Shown here: positions 9,792 through 17,224 of the stretch, in pieces
Position numbering within the stretch: the stretch's first letter is position 1
Layout of the letters: the number at the start of each line of letters is the position of its first letter
NCBI GenBank assembly: GCA_024680815.1
Contig: JAILBQ010000074.1
Location: 1-47,778 of the forward strand
Reading direction: 5' to 3'
Length of the DNA: 47,778 nt
Source: Lachnospiraceae bacterium
Lineage (GTDB): Bacteria; Bacillota; Clostridia; Lachnospirales; Lachnospiraceae
Position numbers and translations under genes: made by a program
The notes under the pieces: generated by a model
The model's input: the letters and a program-made list of their open reading frames with translations, nothing else
Database searches by the model: none
Told to the model about the DNA's origin: nothing

Positions 9792-11081
9792 TTAATCTAT
9801 TGTAGAGGAATCCAGGTGCGCTACACGGCTGTCCGGATCGAAATTCTTATTCCTCCTGAAGATGTCCACCTTCACATCAAAGATCCTGTCCATCGGAGCC
9901 TCCGTAAGGCCCTTAAAGGGATTATAATCCGCGGGTTTTGCTTTGGAGCCGGGGGAATATATGAAAACGGTGTCCCTGTTCATTTCCATATTGTCGAGCT
10001 TTGAACCGTCAGCGAGATTCACGTTCAGGTTTGAGCAGACATCCGTGACAATTTCCGCGGATGAACCCTCGTTAATATAAACCACCGGGCTGTAGGTAAG
10101 CTCATCCGAATAAAGCTGGGCCGCGTCATAGCGGATCTGCTTAACAATATAGAAGGAAACGGGTATATCGTCTTTGTTGTTTATTATAATGGTATCGTCA
10201 TGAGCCGTTCCGCCGATATTTCCGGTATCATTAAAGGCCGCGCTCTTAAATTCATAGCCCGGAAAATAAAAAAAGAAAAGGTTTTTAAGGGTTCCGCCCT
10301 TTTCATAGGTGTCTATATTATCATATACGCCGTAGGTCTTTGAAAAAACAGGGTCGGCAGGATTTATGGCGGCGCCTCCGCCCGTATAATAATAATTTAC
10401 CACCACATTGGCGGAGACCCTTTTTTCATTGGTGCCGCTTTTTTCAATATTGACCTTATAATACTTCGAAACGTCCGCCATGGGTACCTCATCGGGGTTG
10501 TCGTACGCGTCCTCATGCTCCTTAAACACAATGTCCTGCACATCCAGCCAGTCCTTGGGATAATTGTATAAAAAGACCCCGTCATAGACGTTGCTCATAT
10601 TTCTCACAAGGGAGAGGGGCTGGGAATTATAGGACACTGTGGAGCCTCCCCCGTCCCTGTATTCCAGGGCGTTTATGCTTATGGTGGCATCGTAGACCCG
10701 GTCGGCGGTCTCATCAGTGGTCCTGGCATGAAGGTTATTTACACTGATATGGAGAATCCCGTCAGCGGATACCACCTTCATCCTTGTATCAGCCTTAACG
10801 ATATCCTTCGCCAGCAGCTGAAAATCCTCAGTGCTCGGAGTTTTTTCAAAGTCCTCAAAGGCTTTTTTCGTATCCTCAAAGCTGTGGCCTTTAAGGCCTT
10901 CCACGATATCCTCGGCCACCATCATGGCGCTTAAGCGGTCTCTGGCCTTCCTGTTTAAATACGCAGAGCTGATAAAGCTCCTCAGCATTGGTATGACCGC
11001 TACCGCCAGAATACATACCGCCACCAGAAGCTCTATCAGTGAAAACCCATGTGAATTTAGTCCGAGCCTTTTTCTTTCCGT
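9792..11081 (-). CDS. PilV-like prepilin with apparent ACG start
   Basis: The reading frame encodes HGFSLIELLVAVCILAVAVI, a full prepilin cleavage and stalk segment, followed by about 400 residues of beta-rich head. The signal segment lies upstream of the first ordinary start codon of the frame: a GTG at 11024 would begin inside the hydrophobic helix and give a non-functional pilin. Upstream of the motif the frame is closed by TAA at 11094-11096, and the five codons between TAA and the leader are GAG GAG AGC GTT ACG. The ACG at 11079-11081 sits five to six bases after an AAGAGGAGAG site, exactly where a start is expected, and gives a 12-residue leader (TERKRLGLNSHG). I therefore annotate 11081 as the start, 429 residues. 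It may be a rare ACG start, an ATG-to-ACG mutation or a sequencing error. The gene begins 23 bases after the PilO-like gene. Confidence 0.75.
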   Translation of the reverse strand, partial: TERKRLGLNSHGFSLIELLVAVCILAVAVIPMLRSFISSAYLNRKARDRLSAMMVAEDIVEGLKGHSFEDTKKAFEDFEKTPSTEDFQLLAKDIVKADTRMKVVSADGILHISVNNLHARTTDETADRVYDATISINALEYRDGGGSTVSYNSQPLSLVRNMSNVYDGVFLYNYPKDWLDVQDIVFKEHEDAYDNPDEVPMADVSKYYKVNIEKSGTNEKRVSANVVVNYYYTGGGAAINPADPVFSKTYGVYDNIDTYEKGGTLKNLFFFYFPGYEFKSAAFNDTGNIGGTAHDDTIIINNKDDIPVSFYIVKQIRYDAAQLYSDELTYSPVVYINEGSSAEIVTDVCSNLNVNLADGSKLDNMEMNRDTVFIYSPGSKAKPADYNPFKGLTEAPMDRIFDVKVDIFRRNKNFDPDSRVAHLDSSTID

Positions 11082-11104
11082 AACGCTCTCCTCTTATCTT
11101 CCCG

Positions 11105-11962
11105 CTACTCCGACTCCTCCTCCGACTCTTCTCCGGTCTCCGAAGCGCCGCCTCCGCCCACGAGTTCCAGAGAACCAAAGATATTCTGTCTTCCTGTAAC
11201 AACGGAAGGGAATTCAGGCTGTTGATAAATCTTCCCTGTTCCGGTGAGGGAATAGCGGTTTACCGTTGCCGTACCGTTTAAGAGCCCCGTATTGGAATCG
11301 AAGCCAAGGGATACATTGCCTATTGTTGATCTTCCGGGCAGGTAGACGAAATAGTCCACTATGTTTTTAAAGCCCGAATAGGAGGTTTCAAAGGTGTAAG
11401 TAAAAATCGTGTTTCTCAGGGTTATGGGACCGTATTCTCCCACATAGCCCGAAGGGAGCGCCGCTTCCGCAAACTCCACCTCTCCGGCGTCGGAATAGTA
11501 GGTGGCGCCTCCGGTTCTGGCCGCCTCGGCGTCCTCCTCAATGTCTGTTTCGTCAGAGCCGCTCTGGGTCTCTGTTCCGGAAGAGCCCTCAGGGCCGCCC
11601 TGTCCCACGGTGTATACCTCCACAGCCGGGGAATAGCCGATGCCGCCGCCGATCATGGGCGCCTCGGCCTCCAGCTCCACGGAGGAAACTATTCCGTCTT
11701 CCATAAGGACGTCAGCGGGGAAATAACTGTAGATCGCGTCTATTTCCTCCTGCATGAGCGCCGTCTGATCCTCATAATACTGGCGGTTTCCGGATTTTTC
11801 CTTCAGCTCCTCTATGTCAGCGGCGAATTTCTCGTTGCTGTCCTTAAGCTCCTTTATCTTTTCCCGTCCGTTTGTCCACACAAAACAGTACACTGCCACA
11901 AGAAGCACCGCCGAGAGGCAGAGCACAAGAACGGGTATGTCCTTTTTCGACAGTCCCTTCAT
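11105..11962 (-). CDS. pilO: PilO-like pilus alignment protein
   Basis: A 285-residue bitopic membrane protein: short basic N-terminus, one membrane segment at about residues 9-29 (IPVLVLCLSAVLLVAVYCFV), then a charged coiled coil (residues about 32-75) and a ferredoxin-like extracytoplasmic domain (about 165-255) with the pattern FETSYSGFKNIVDYFVYL typical of PilO/GspM relatives. Residues about 120-150 and the C-terminal 20 residues are acidic, low-complexity linkers. Its start overlaps the stop of the PilM-PilN fusion by four bases (ATGA). In the known pathway PilO pairs with PilN to link the cytoplasmic PilM ring to the rest of the pilus machine. Sequence similarity in this family is low, so position and architecture carry much of the call. 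Confidence 0.8.
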   Translation of the reverse strand: MKGLSKKDIPVLVLCLSAVLLVAVYCFVWTNGREKIKELKDSNEKFAADIEELKEKSGNRQYYEDQTALMQEEIDAIYSYFPADVLMEDGIVSSVELEAEAPMIGGGIGYSPAVEVYTVGQGGPEGSSGTETQSGSDETDIEEDAEAARTGGATYYSDAGEVEFAEAALPSGYVGEYGPITLRNTIFTYTFETSYSGFKNIVDYFVYLPGRSTIGNVSLGFDSNTGLLNGTATVNRYSLTGTGKIYQQPEFPSVVTGRQNIFGSLELVGGGGASETGEESEEESE

Positions 11963-13629
11963 TCTTCACCACCTTCCTCTCCGGTGTCTTCATATACTTC
12001 ATCGTCACCAATCGGCCGATAAGTAAGAGACGCCGAAAATTGTACCGTCTCAACCCCGGAAAGCTCGTCCCTGGATTCGCTGATTCCGCTCACTCCCACG
12101 GTCATTATGCTGTTTAACCCCCGGAGGCGTTCAATCAGGTTTCCGGCCTCCTCCTTGGAGCTGCAGGTGAAGGATATGGACGCGTTATTGCCGTCCGAGG
12201 CGAAGGAGGACACGTAGGCGTTGCTGGGCATAATCATCTCCAGCTCCTCTACGAAGCTTCGAAGCTCCTCATTCCGGTTTTTCGTCAGGTCATATATATG
12301 CGTAACCTCATTATACAGCCCCAGCGTTTTCTGGTAGTTGTTGTAGGCCTCGACAATCGGCAGGAGCCCCTCCCTCTCTTCCGTCAGCTCCCTGTTTTTG
12401 GACTTCGCCCTGCTGCTCTGGACCAGGTTTATGCCGGTTAAAACAAGGGACGCCAAAACGCAGGCGGCAGCCATGCAATAAAGAATTCTGGCCTTTCTGG
12501 CCTCTCTTATGGAGGCCCCCGTCTGCTTTTTCTTCTTTCCCCTGATGTCCTGAAGGGTAAGGTCTATCGGATTTAAGGCCGCGCCGATGGTGGACACATA
12601 GTTGCCCACAGCCAGGCCGTCAGTGACCGTCATCCCGTAGAAATCGTTCATGACGACGGCATCCAGGCCGGTGACCTCGGAGATATAATCGGCCAGGCCA
12701 GCAAAATCCGCCGCAAAGCCGGTGAGGTAAAGGCATTCCAGCTTTTCCTCGTTCCGGGAATTATAGTAATCGGCCACACGGGCGATACCGTTGGCCAGGG
12801 TTTCCACATCCTCCCTGAGATTCAGCTCGTTCGGATTCGAGACGGCTTCGGGATGCCGGAAATAGTTTACTCCCCTGAGCTCGTCGACGCATTCCTCGAG
12901 GCCGAGATTTGTGGCTTCACTCAGGGTATCCAGGGCGTCCGCCAGGCCGTAGCCCACGCTTCTGTTGAGAATCGGGCGTCTGTTCTTAAATATCGTGATC
13001 ACCGACGAGGTGTCGTCCAGCTTCACAAAGAGGGACGGGGTCGGGGGCAGGAGAGGCGCCACCATGTTCTTTACGGCGTTTCCTATGTAGTCCAGACCCA
13101 GTATCTTAAAGGAAAGGGCGTCGGCGAATTTGTAGTAGCTCTTTAAAAGGTCGTTGGGAACTGCTATGACCAGCAGCTTCATCCCTCCGGGGGTTGCTTT
13201 GGCCCCGCTGTTCCCGCCTCCCGCATTGCCTTCCTCAGTCGCAGCCCCTTCTTCGGCGCTGACCTTCGGATCGATGATGTCGTAGCCCAGGCGGTAACCG
13301 GAAATATCCACCGGAAAATACTCCGAGGCGTTGGCGACAATCAGGGACATGATCTTATTAGGCTTTACCTGGGGAATTACCACATCCCTGGTGGCGATTT
13401 TCCCCGAGGAGAGGAGAAACATCACCTGCCTGGCCTTCATTTTCGCGTCCCTTATGGCGGGAAGAAGATGCTTCGCGAAAAGTTCGGGGTCGGTAATATG
13501 GCCGTCCTCGTACGCTCCCTCAGGAGTCGGTATCGTCAGGCTGGCATACAGTCGCGGCCGTTTCGGGCGGTATTCCACCTCGACCGCGTATGTAAAAGTA
13601 TCTGTTACTTCAATGCTGATACAACGCAT
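11959..13629 (-). CDS. PilM-PilN fusion protein
   Basis: The 556-residue product joins two pilus proteins that are usually separate. Residues 1 to about 355 are PilM-like: actin/FtsA-fold ATPase with the segments IMSLIVANASEYFPVDISGY and LFVKLDDTSSVITIFKNRRP and a conserved GLADALDTLSEATNLG region. Residues about 356-381 form a basic linker containing NPIDLTL, where free PilN proteins have the INLLP-type PilM-docking peptide. A membrane helix follows at about 382-403, then a coiled coil (about 405-440) and a small alpha/beta extracytoplasmic domain of PilN type ending in an acidic tail. The ATG at 13629 has a GAGGG site about eight bases upstream. It is the first gene of the pilus operon and overlaps pilO by four bases. 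The fusion fixes the 1:1 PilM:PilN contact in one chain. Confidence 0.88.
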   Translation of the reverse strand: MRCISIEVTDTFTYAVEVEYRPKRPRLYASLTIPTPEGAYEDGHITDPELFAKHLLPAIRDAKMKARQVMFLLSSGKIATRDVVIPQVKPNKIMSLIVANASEYFPVDISGYRLGYDIIDPKVSAEEGAATEEGNAGGGNSGAKATPGGMKLLVIAVPNDLLKSYYKFADALSFKILGLDYIGNAVKNMVAPLLPPTPSLFVKLDDTSSVITIFKNRRPILNRSVGYGLADALDTLSEATNLGLEECVDELRGVNYFRHPEAVSNPNELNLREDVETLANGIARVADYYNSRNEEKLECLYLTGFAADFAGLADYISEVTGLDAVVMNDFYGMTVTDGLAVGNYVSTIGAALNPIDLTLQDIRGKKKKQTGASIREARKARILYCMAAACVLASLVLTGINLVQSSRAKSKNRELTEEREGLLPIVEAYNNYQKTLGLYNEVTHIYDLTKNRNEELRSFVEELEMIMPSNAYVSSFASDGNNASISFTCSSKEEAGNLIERLRGLNSIMTVGVSGISESRDELSGVETVQFSASLTYRPIGDDEVYEDTGEEGGEE

Positions 13630-13880
13630 AATAAGATCCCTCTTCAGGTTGTCGGGTTACATAATCAGTTACATTATACTATGCGTTTGTAAATTTTCCA
13701 TAAAAAATTTATAAATTTTTCAACATTTTGATATTCGCGCCTTTAAAACGCCTATATCTTGAGTAACCTGCTGTGTGAACCGGTTCTTACGAGGGATAAA
13801 AAACCGCACCCACCCCGCATTACCTCCCGAAAGATGTATTGTAATAATACCACATTCGTGCGAATAAGTTAAGTTTTTAA
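13630..13880 (-). promoter_or_regulatory. pilus operon promoter and about 208-nt leader
   Basis: On the minus strand a sigma-A-like promoter reads TTAACT (13867-13872), 17-base spacer, TATTAT (13844-13849), starting RNA near 13837. This leaves an untranslated leader of about 208 nt before the PilM-PilN start. A second TATAAT (13673-13678) lies 44 bases before the gene but has only weak -35 candidates. The first part of the leader contains a possible 22-codon open frame (13752-13820) beginning two bases after GGAGGTA; that spacing is poor. The middle is AT-rich. I do not recognise a cyclic di-GMP, preQ1 or other known riboswitch consensus here. The length alone makes post-transcriptional control possible. 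Confidence 0.5.
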
Positions 13881-13885
13881 GGTAT

Positions 13886-13937
13886 GAGTAAAAAAACAAA
13901 CGTCGCAAAGCCGGTTATTCCGGCACTGCGACGTTTG
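13886..13937 (-). terminator. terminator of the transporter operon
   Basis: An 11-base perfect inverted repeat (CAAACGTCGCA at 13897-13907 with TGCGACGTTTG at 13927-13937) encloses a smaller CCGG/CCGG stem. On the minus strand it is followed at once by a run of six T. It closes the operon that begins with the dehydrogenase and isolates it from the pilus promoter only 20 bases further on. Confidence 0.9.
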
Positions 13938-13968
13938 CTAAAAGGAGGCAAATGTAAAAAAAGATTAA

Positions 13969-14082
13969 TCAGTCTTTAAACAAACTCCTGACAATCGAGA
14001 TAATATTCCATATCGATCCCCAGATCTGCCATACAAGAAGTAAAAGAAGAGCTATTGAAACAACGTTTAAAAGCATTTCCAT
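13969..14082 (-). CDS. 37-residue small membrane protein at end of transporter operon
   Basis: A short frame of 37 codons begins at an ATG at 14082, with a strong GAGGAGGAG ribosome site seven bases upstream that overlaps the stop codon of the preceding ATPase gene. The peptide starts MEMLLNVVSIALLLLLVWQI and ends SIVRSLFKD: a single hydrophobic helix (about residues 4-20), a tryptophan-rich interface (WQIWGSIW) and a basic C-terminal amphipathic end. Spacing (14 bases after the ATPase stop) and the terminator 32 bases beyond its stop place it as the last gene of the sugar/polyol ABC operon. It could be a small subunit or regulator of the transporter. I recognise no named family. Glycerol ABC operons carry a small DUF2160 membrane protein in a comparable setting, but that is longer. 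Confidence 0.7.
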   Translation of the reverse strand: MEMLLNVVSIALLLLLVWQIWGSIWNIISIVRSLFKD

Positions 14083-14096
14083 AATTTATCTCCTCC

Positions 14097-15215
14097 TCAG
14101 TTTTCCCGGATACGTTCACCGGTTTCGATGTTAAAGAGGTGGGTCTTTTCCCCACGGACCTCCAGCTTGATGATGTCGCCCCTCTTATAGCGCTTCTCAT
14201 CCTCGGTGATTAACATCATGAGCACATCGCCGACGTGGATACCGATCCTTCTCTCATCGCCGAGATTTTCGAAGGTCGCGATTTCCTCCGGGGTACCCTG
14301 GGAATCCTCTCCTCCGACAAGCACGTCCATGGGACGCACACCCATCTTGCAGCGGAAGCCGTCCTCCACAACGTCGTAGTAGCGCTTCGGAACCGCGATC
14401 TGCAGGTTAGACTCGGAAAAGGTAAAGAAGAAGGTTCCGTCCTTATTGATGATCTTTGTCTCCAGAATATTCATCGGAGGCTCACCGATAAAGGAGGCGA
14501 CGAACTCGTTGGCAGGGTCGTCATAGACCTCCGTCGGTGTGCCGAACTGCTGAAGGACACCGAAGTTGATGATGGCGATCTTATCCGCCAGGGACATGGC
14601 CTCCAGCTGATCGTGGGTCACGTACACCGTCGTACATTTTATCTTGTTGATAAGGCGCTTGATCTCGGTACGCATGGCCTGACGCGCCTTCCCGTCCAGA
14701 TGGGAGAGAGGCTCGTCCATAAGCAAAAGCTCCGGCTCCCTTATTATCGCTCTGGCGATATTGACTCTCTGCTTCTGGCCTCCGGAGAGCTTTACCGGCA
14801 TCTTGTCCAGAAGGTCGTCTATCTGCATAAGCGGCGCAATCTCCCGGACCTTTCTGTCTATTTCCGCCTTGTCCACACCCTTTGCCCGGAGGTTGAACGC
14901 CACGTTTCCGTATACGTTAAGAGGCGGATACATCGCGTAGTCCTCAAAGGCCAGGCCGATATTTCTGTCCTTCGGGTGGAGGTTGTTGACCAGGCGCTCG
15001 CCGATATAGATTTCCCCGTCCGTGATTTCCTCAAGGCCGGCGATCATCCGGAGCGTCGTGGTTTTTCCGCAGCCGGAGGGGCCTAAGAGCGCCACGAATT
15101 CCCCCTGCTCGCACACAAGGTTTAAGTCTTTTACGGCAAAATCATTCTTTATCTTTTTCTTCTTGCCGGAATTATCATATCTTTTATAAAGGTGATTGAG
15201 TGTTAAACCAGCCAT
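14097..15215 (-). CDS. ABC transporter ATP-binding protein (second ATPase)
   Basis: The 372-residue protein is a MalK/UgpC-class ATPase. Walker A is GPSGCGKTT (about residues 45-53), the signature LSGGQKQRV (about 143-151), Walker B LLLMDEP, and the H-loop YVTHDQLEAM. The regulatory OB-fold domain covers about residues 240-372. The Q-loop, usually FQ(N/S)YALYPH, reads FEDYAMYPP, so the Gln is replaced by Glu. It begins one base inside the end of the first ATPase gene, so the pair is coupled and probably forms a heterodimer energising the two permeases. A pair of distinct ATPases is a feature of glycerol (GlpST) and related polyol importers. Confidence 0.92.
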   Translation of the reverse strand: MAGLTLNHLYKRYDNSGKKKKIKNDFAVKDLNLVCEQGEFVALLGPSGCGKTTTLRMIAGLEEITDGEIYIGERLVNNLHPKDRNIGLAFEDYAMYPPLNVYGNVAFNLRAKGVDKAEIDRKVREIAPLMQIDDLLDKMPVKLSGGQKQRVNIARAIIREPELLLMDEPLSHLDGKARQAMRTEIKRLINKIKCTTVYVTHDQLEAMSLADKIAIINFGVLQQFGTPTEVYDDPANEFVASFIGEPPMNILETKIINKDGTFFFTFSESNLQIAVPKRYYDVVEDGFRCKMGVRPMDVLVGGEDSQGTPEEIATFENLGDERRIGIHVGDVLMMLITEDEKRYKRGDIIKLEVRGEKTHLFNIETGERIREN

Positions 15216-16378
15216 TATTCCTCCATTTCCGAAGCAGCGAGTGCGACATAGGTTGCCTCATCATATCGAACGATATATTTTTTTGTCTCCGAGTCAAAGA
15301 AGATTGCATGGTCGGTTTCAAGGCGGATATATACGTCGCTGTCTATCGCCACGTTCAGGCCGTTGGGCGCGATCATGCGGATCTGGTAGGCCCCGCATTC
15401 CGCGACGATAACCGACTTGTTGCCTATGCTTTCATAGCTGTATACCGTGGTTTTGAAATACCCGTCCGTGGGCTCAAAGGCATATTTCACGTTCTGGGGG
15501 CGGATCCCCAGGTGGGCGCGCTTAAGCCCCATGTCGTCAATTTTTTCATACACGGCTCCGTCCTTCGGAAGAGGAACCGTAACCGTATCGCCGTTTACCC
15601 TGATATCGGCTGTATATTCATCAGCTGAACCGGAAATTTCCGCCTCAATGATGTTGATCTCGGGATCTCCCATGAGGGACGCCGTAAACTCATTGCAGGG
15701 CATGTAGTAAATCTCGTCGCTGGTACCGATCTGGACGATCTTTCCCTCTTTAATTATCGCGATGCGGTCGCCCAGGGCCATGGCCTCCATGAAGTCATGG
15801 GTAACGTAGATACAGGTTGTACCGAGGTTTGCCTGCATTTCCTTGAGCTCGGTACGCATGGAGTTACGAAGCTTTGCGTCCAGGTGAGCCAGAGGCTCAT
15901 CCATCAGAAACACGTTGGGAGTGCGGACCAGAGCCCGGCCCATGGCCACCCTCTGCTTCTGCCCGTTGGAAAGCTGGCTCGGCAGGCGCTCTAAAAGATT
16001 TTCCATCTTCATGATCTTCGCCGCCCGCTGGATCCTTTCCTTAATCTCGGCCTCGTCCGTTTTATAGAGCTTGCTTCTTAAGGCGGAGGCCATATTGTCG
16101 TAGACCGTCATCTGCGGGTAGAGCGCGTAGTTTTCAAACACCATGGCGACATTGCGGTGGGCCGGATCCGTCAGGTTCATGACCTCGCCGTCAAACTTCA
16201 CCACGCCCTCTTCCGGCATCGCTATTCCCGCGATACAGTTTAAGATCGTTGTTTTTCCGGCTCCGGCAGGCCCGAAGAGGACGAAAAACTCCTTGTCCTT
16301 AACCTCGAAGGTGACACCGTCCAGCGCCTGAACCTTTCCGAAGGCTTTTTTAATATTCTCGAGTTCGATTCTTGCCAT
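15215..16378 (-). CDS. ABC transporter ATP-binding protein (first ATPase)
   Basis: The 387-residue ATPase has Walker A GPAGAGKTT (about residues 36-44), an altered signature LSNGQKQRV, Walker B VFLMDEP and H-loop YVTHDFMEAM, followed by a C-terminal regulatory domain (about 235-387). Its Q-loop reads FENYALYPQ, again Glu for the usual Gln. It differs clearly from its neighbour at 14097-15215, so it is not a recent duplicate. An AGGGAGG site lies four to five bases before the ATG, and the gene follows the second permease after nine bases. It couples ATP hydrolysis to import through the two permeases, probably as a heterodimer with the other ATPase. Confidence 0.92.
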   Translation of the reverse strand: MARIELENIKKAFGKVQALDGVTFEVKDKEFFVLFGPAGAGKTTILNCIAGIAMPEEGVVKFDGEVMNLTDPAHRNVAMVFENYALYPQMTVYDNMASALRSKLYKTDEAEIKERIQRAAKIMKMENLLERLPSQLSNGQKQRVAMGRALVRTPNVFLMDEPLAHLDAKLRNSMRTELKEMQANLGTTCIYVTHDFMEAMALGDRIAIIKEGKIVQIGTSDEIYYMPCNEFTASLMGDPEINIIEAEISGSADEYTADIRVNGDTVTVPLPKDGAVYEKIDDMGLKRAHLGIRPQNVKYAFEPTDGYFKTTVYSYESIGNKSVIVAECGAYQIRMIAPNGLNVAIDSDVYIRLETDHAIFFDSETKKYIVRYDEATYVALAASEMEE

Positions 16379-16387
16379 AAGTCCTCC

Positions 16388-17212
16388 CTATCCTTTCACG
16401 GCGCCGAAGCTTAAGCCACGGACGAGATGCTTCTGGATGCAAAGCGCGAAGATCACGGCGGGCAGGGCTGACACTGTGGAAGCAACCGCAAGCTGGCCGT
16501 AGTGAGCGCTGTCTGTGCCTAAATATTTCATTATCGCAACGGTTACAGGATACACCTTGTTGCTGGAAAGAATCAACGGGAAGGTGAAGGAGTTCCAGGC
16601 GAAAATGAACGCCAGCAGGGCGGAGGACACCAGACCCGGCTTGATAAGGGGCACCAGCATCTTAAAGAAGATCTGGTACCAGCTGTAGCCGTCCACCTGG
16701 GCCGCGTACTCAATTTCCACCGAAATATCCTCGAAATATCCCCGGACCACCCAGATTAAAAGCGGCAGCGATATCAGCTGATATACCCAGATCAGTCCCA
16801 CATAGCTGTCATAAAGGCCGATCTTCTGGTAAATCATGAAGAGCGGCAGCACAACCAGGATTTCCGGAGCGAACTTATAGGAAAGAATCTGGAAGGCCAG
16901 GTCTTCTTTCCGCGGGAACTGGTATCTCGCAAGGGCGTAGGCCGCGGGAACTCCGACGATTATAGAGACCAGCACCGCTCCGCCGGACACGATCACGCTG
17001 TCGATGATGTAGCTTGCGTAGTCGGAGCGCAGCAGCACCTCCTGATAGTTCGCCAGGGTCGGATGGAACAGAAACGTTGTGGAAAACACTTCCGTATCGG
17101 ACTTAAAGGATATAAGAATCATCCAAAGCAGCGGAAAGAGCGCGAAAACAGCGTATATGATCAGCAATATGTTCATTACTATGTTAAGCGCCTTCTGTTT
17201 ATTGTCTTTCAT
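16388..17212 (-). CDS. carbohydrate ABC permease (MalG type)
   Basis: A 274-residue integral membrane protein with six predicted helices. It belongs to the binding-protein-dependent inner-membrane component family. The EAA loop, which docks to the ATPase, is seen as EYAAQVDGYSWYQIFFKMLV followed by PLIKP at about residues 185-208. It starts after a strong AAAGGAGG site and follows the first permease by 12 bases. It forms the translocation channel with the protein encoded at 17225-18157. Confidence 0.93.
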   Translation of the reverse strand: MKDNKQKALNIVMNILLIIYAVFALFPLLWMILISFKSDTEVFSTTFLFHPTLANYQEVLLRSDYASYIIDSVIVSGGAVLVSIIVGVPAAYALARYQFPRKEDLAFQILSYKFAPEILVVLPLFMIYQKIGLYDSYVGLIWVYQLISLPLLIWVVRGYFEDISVEIEYAAQVDGYSWYQIFFKMLVPLIKPGLVSSALLAFIFAWNSFTFPLILSSNKVYPVTVAIMKYLGTDSAHYGQLAVASTVSALPAVIFALCIQKHLVRGLSFGAVKG

Positions 17213-17224
17213 CGTAGTCCTCCT

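Noticed and set aside
13752-13820. 22-codon leader peptide before the pilus operon
   Set aside because: GGAGG is only two bases from the ATG and the peptide has no run of regulatory codons; kept only as a note in the leader entry.
13720-13908. 62-codon minus-strand frame in the pilus leader
   Set aside because: It crosses the terminator and promoter of neighbouring units, has no ribosome site, and its product has no domain.
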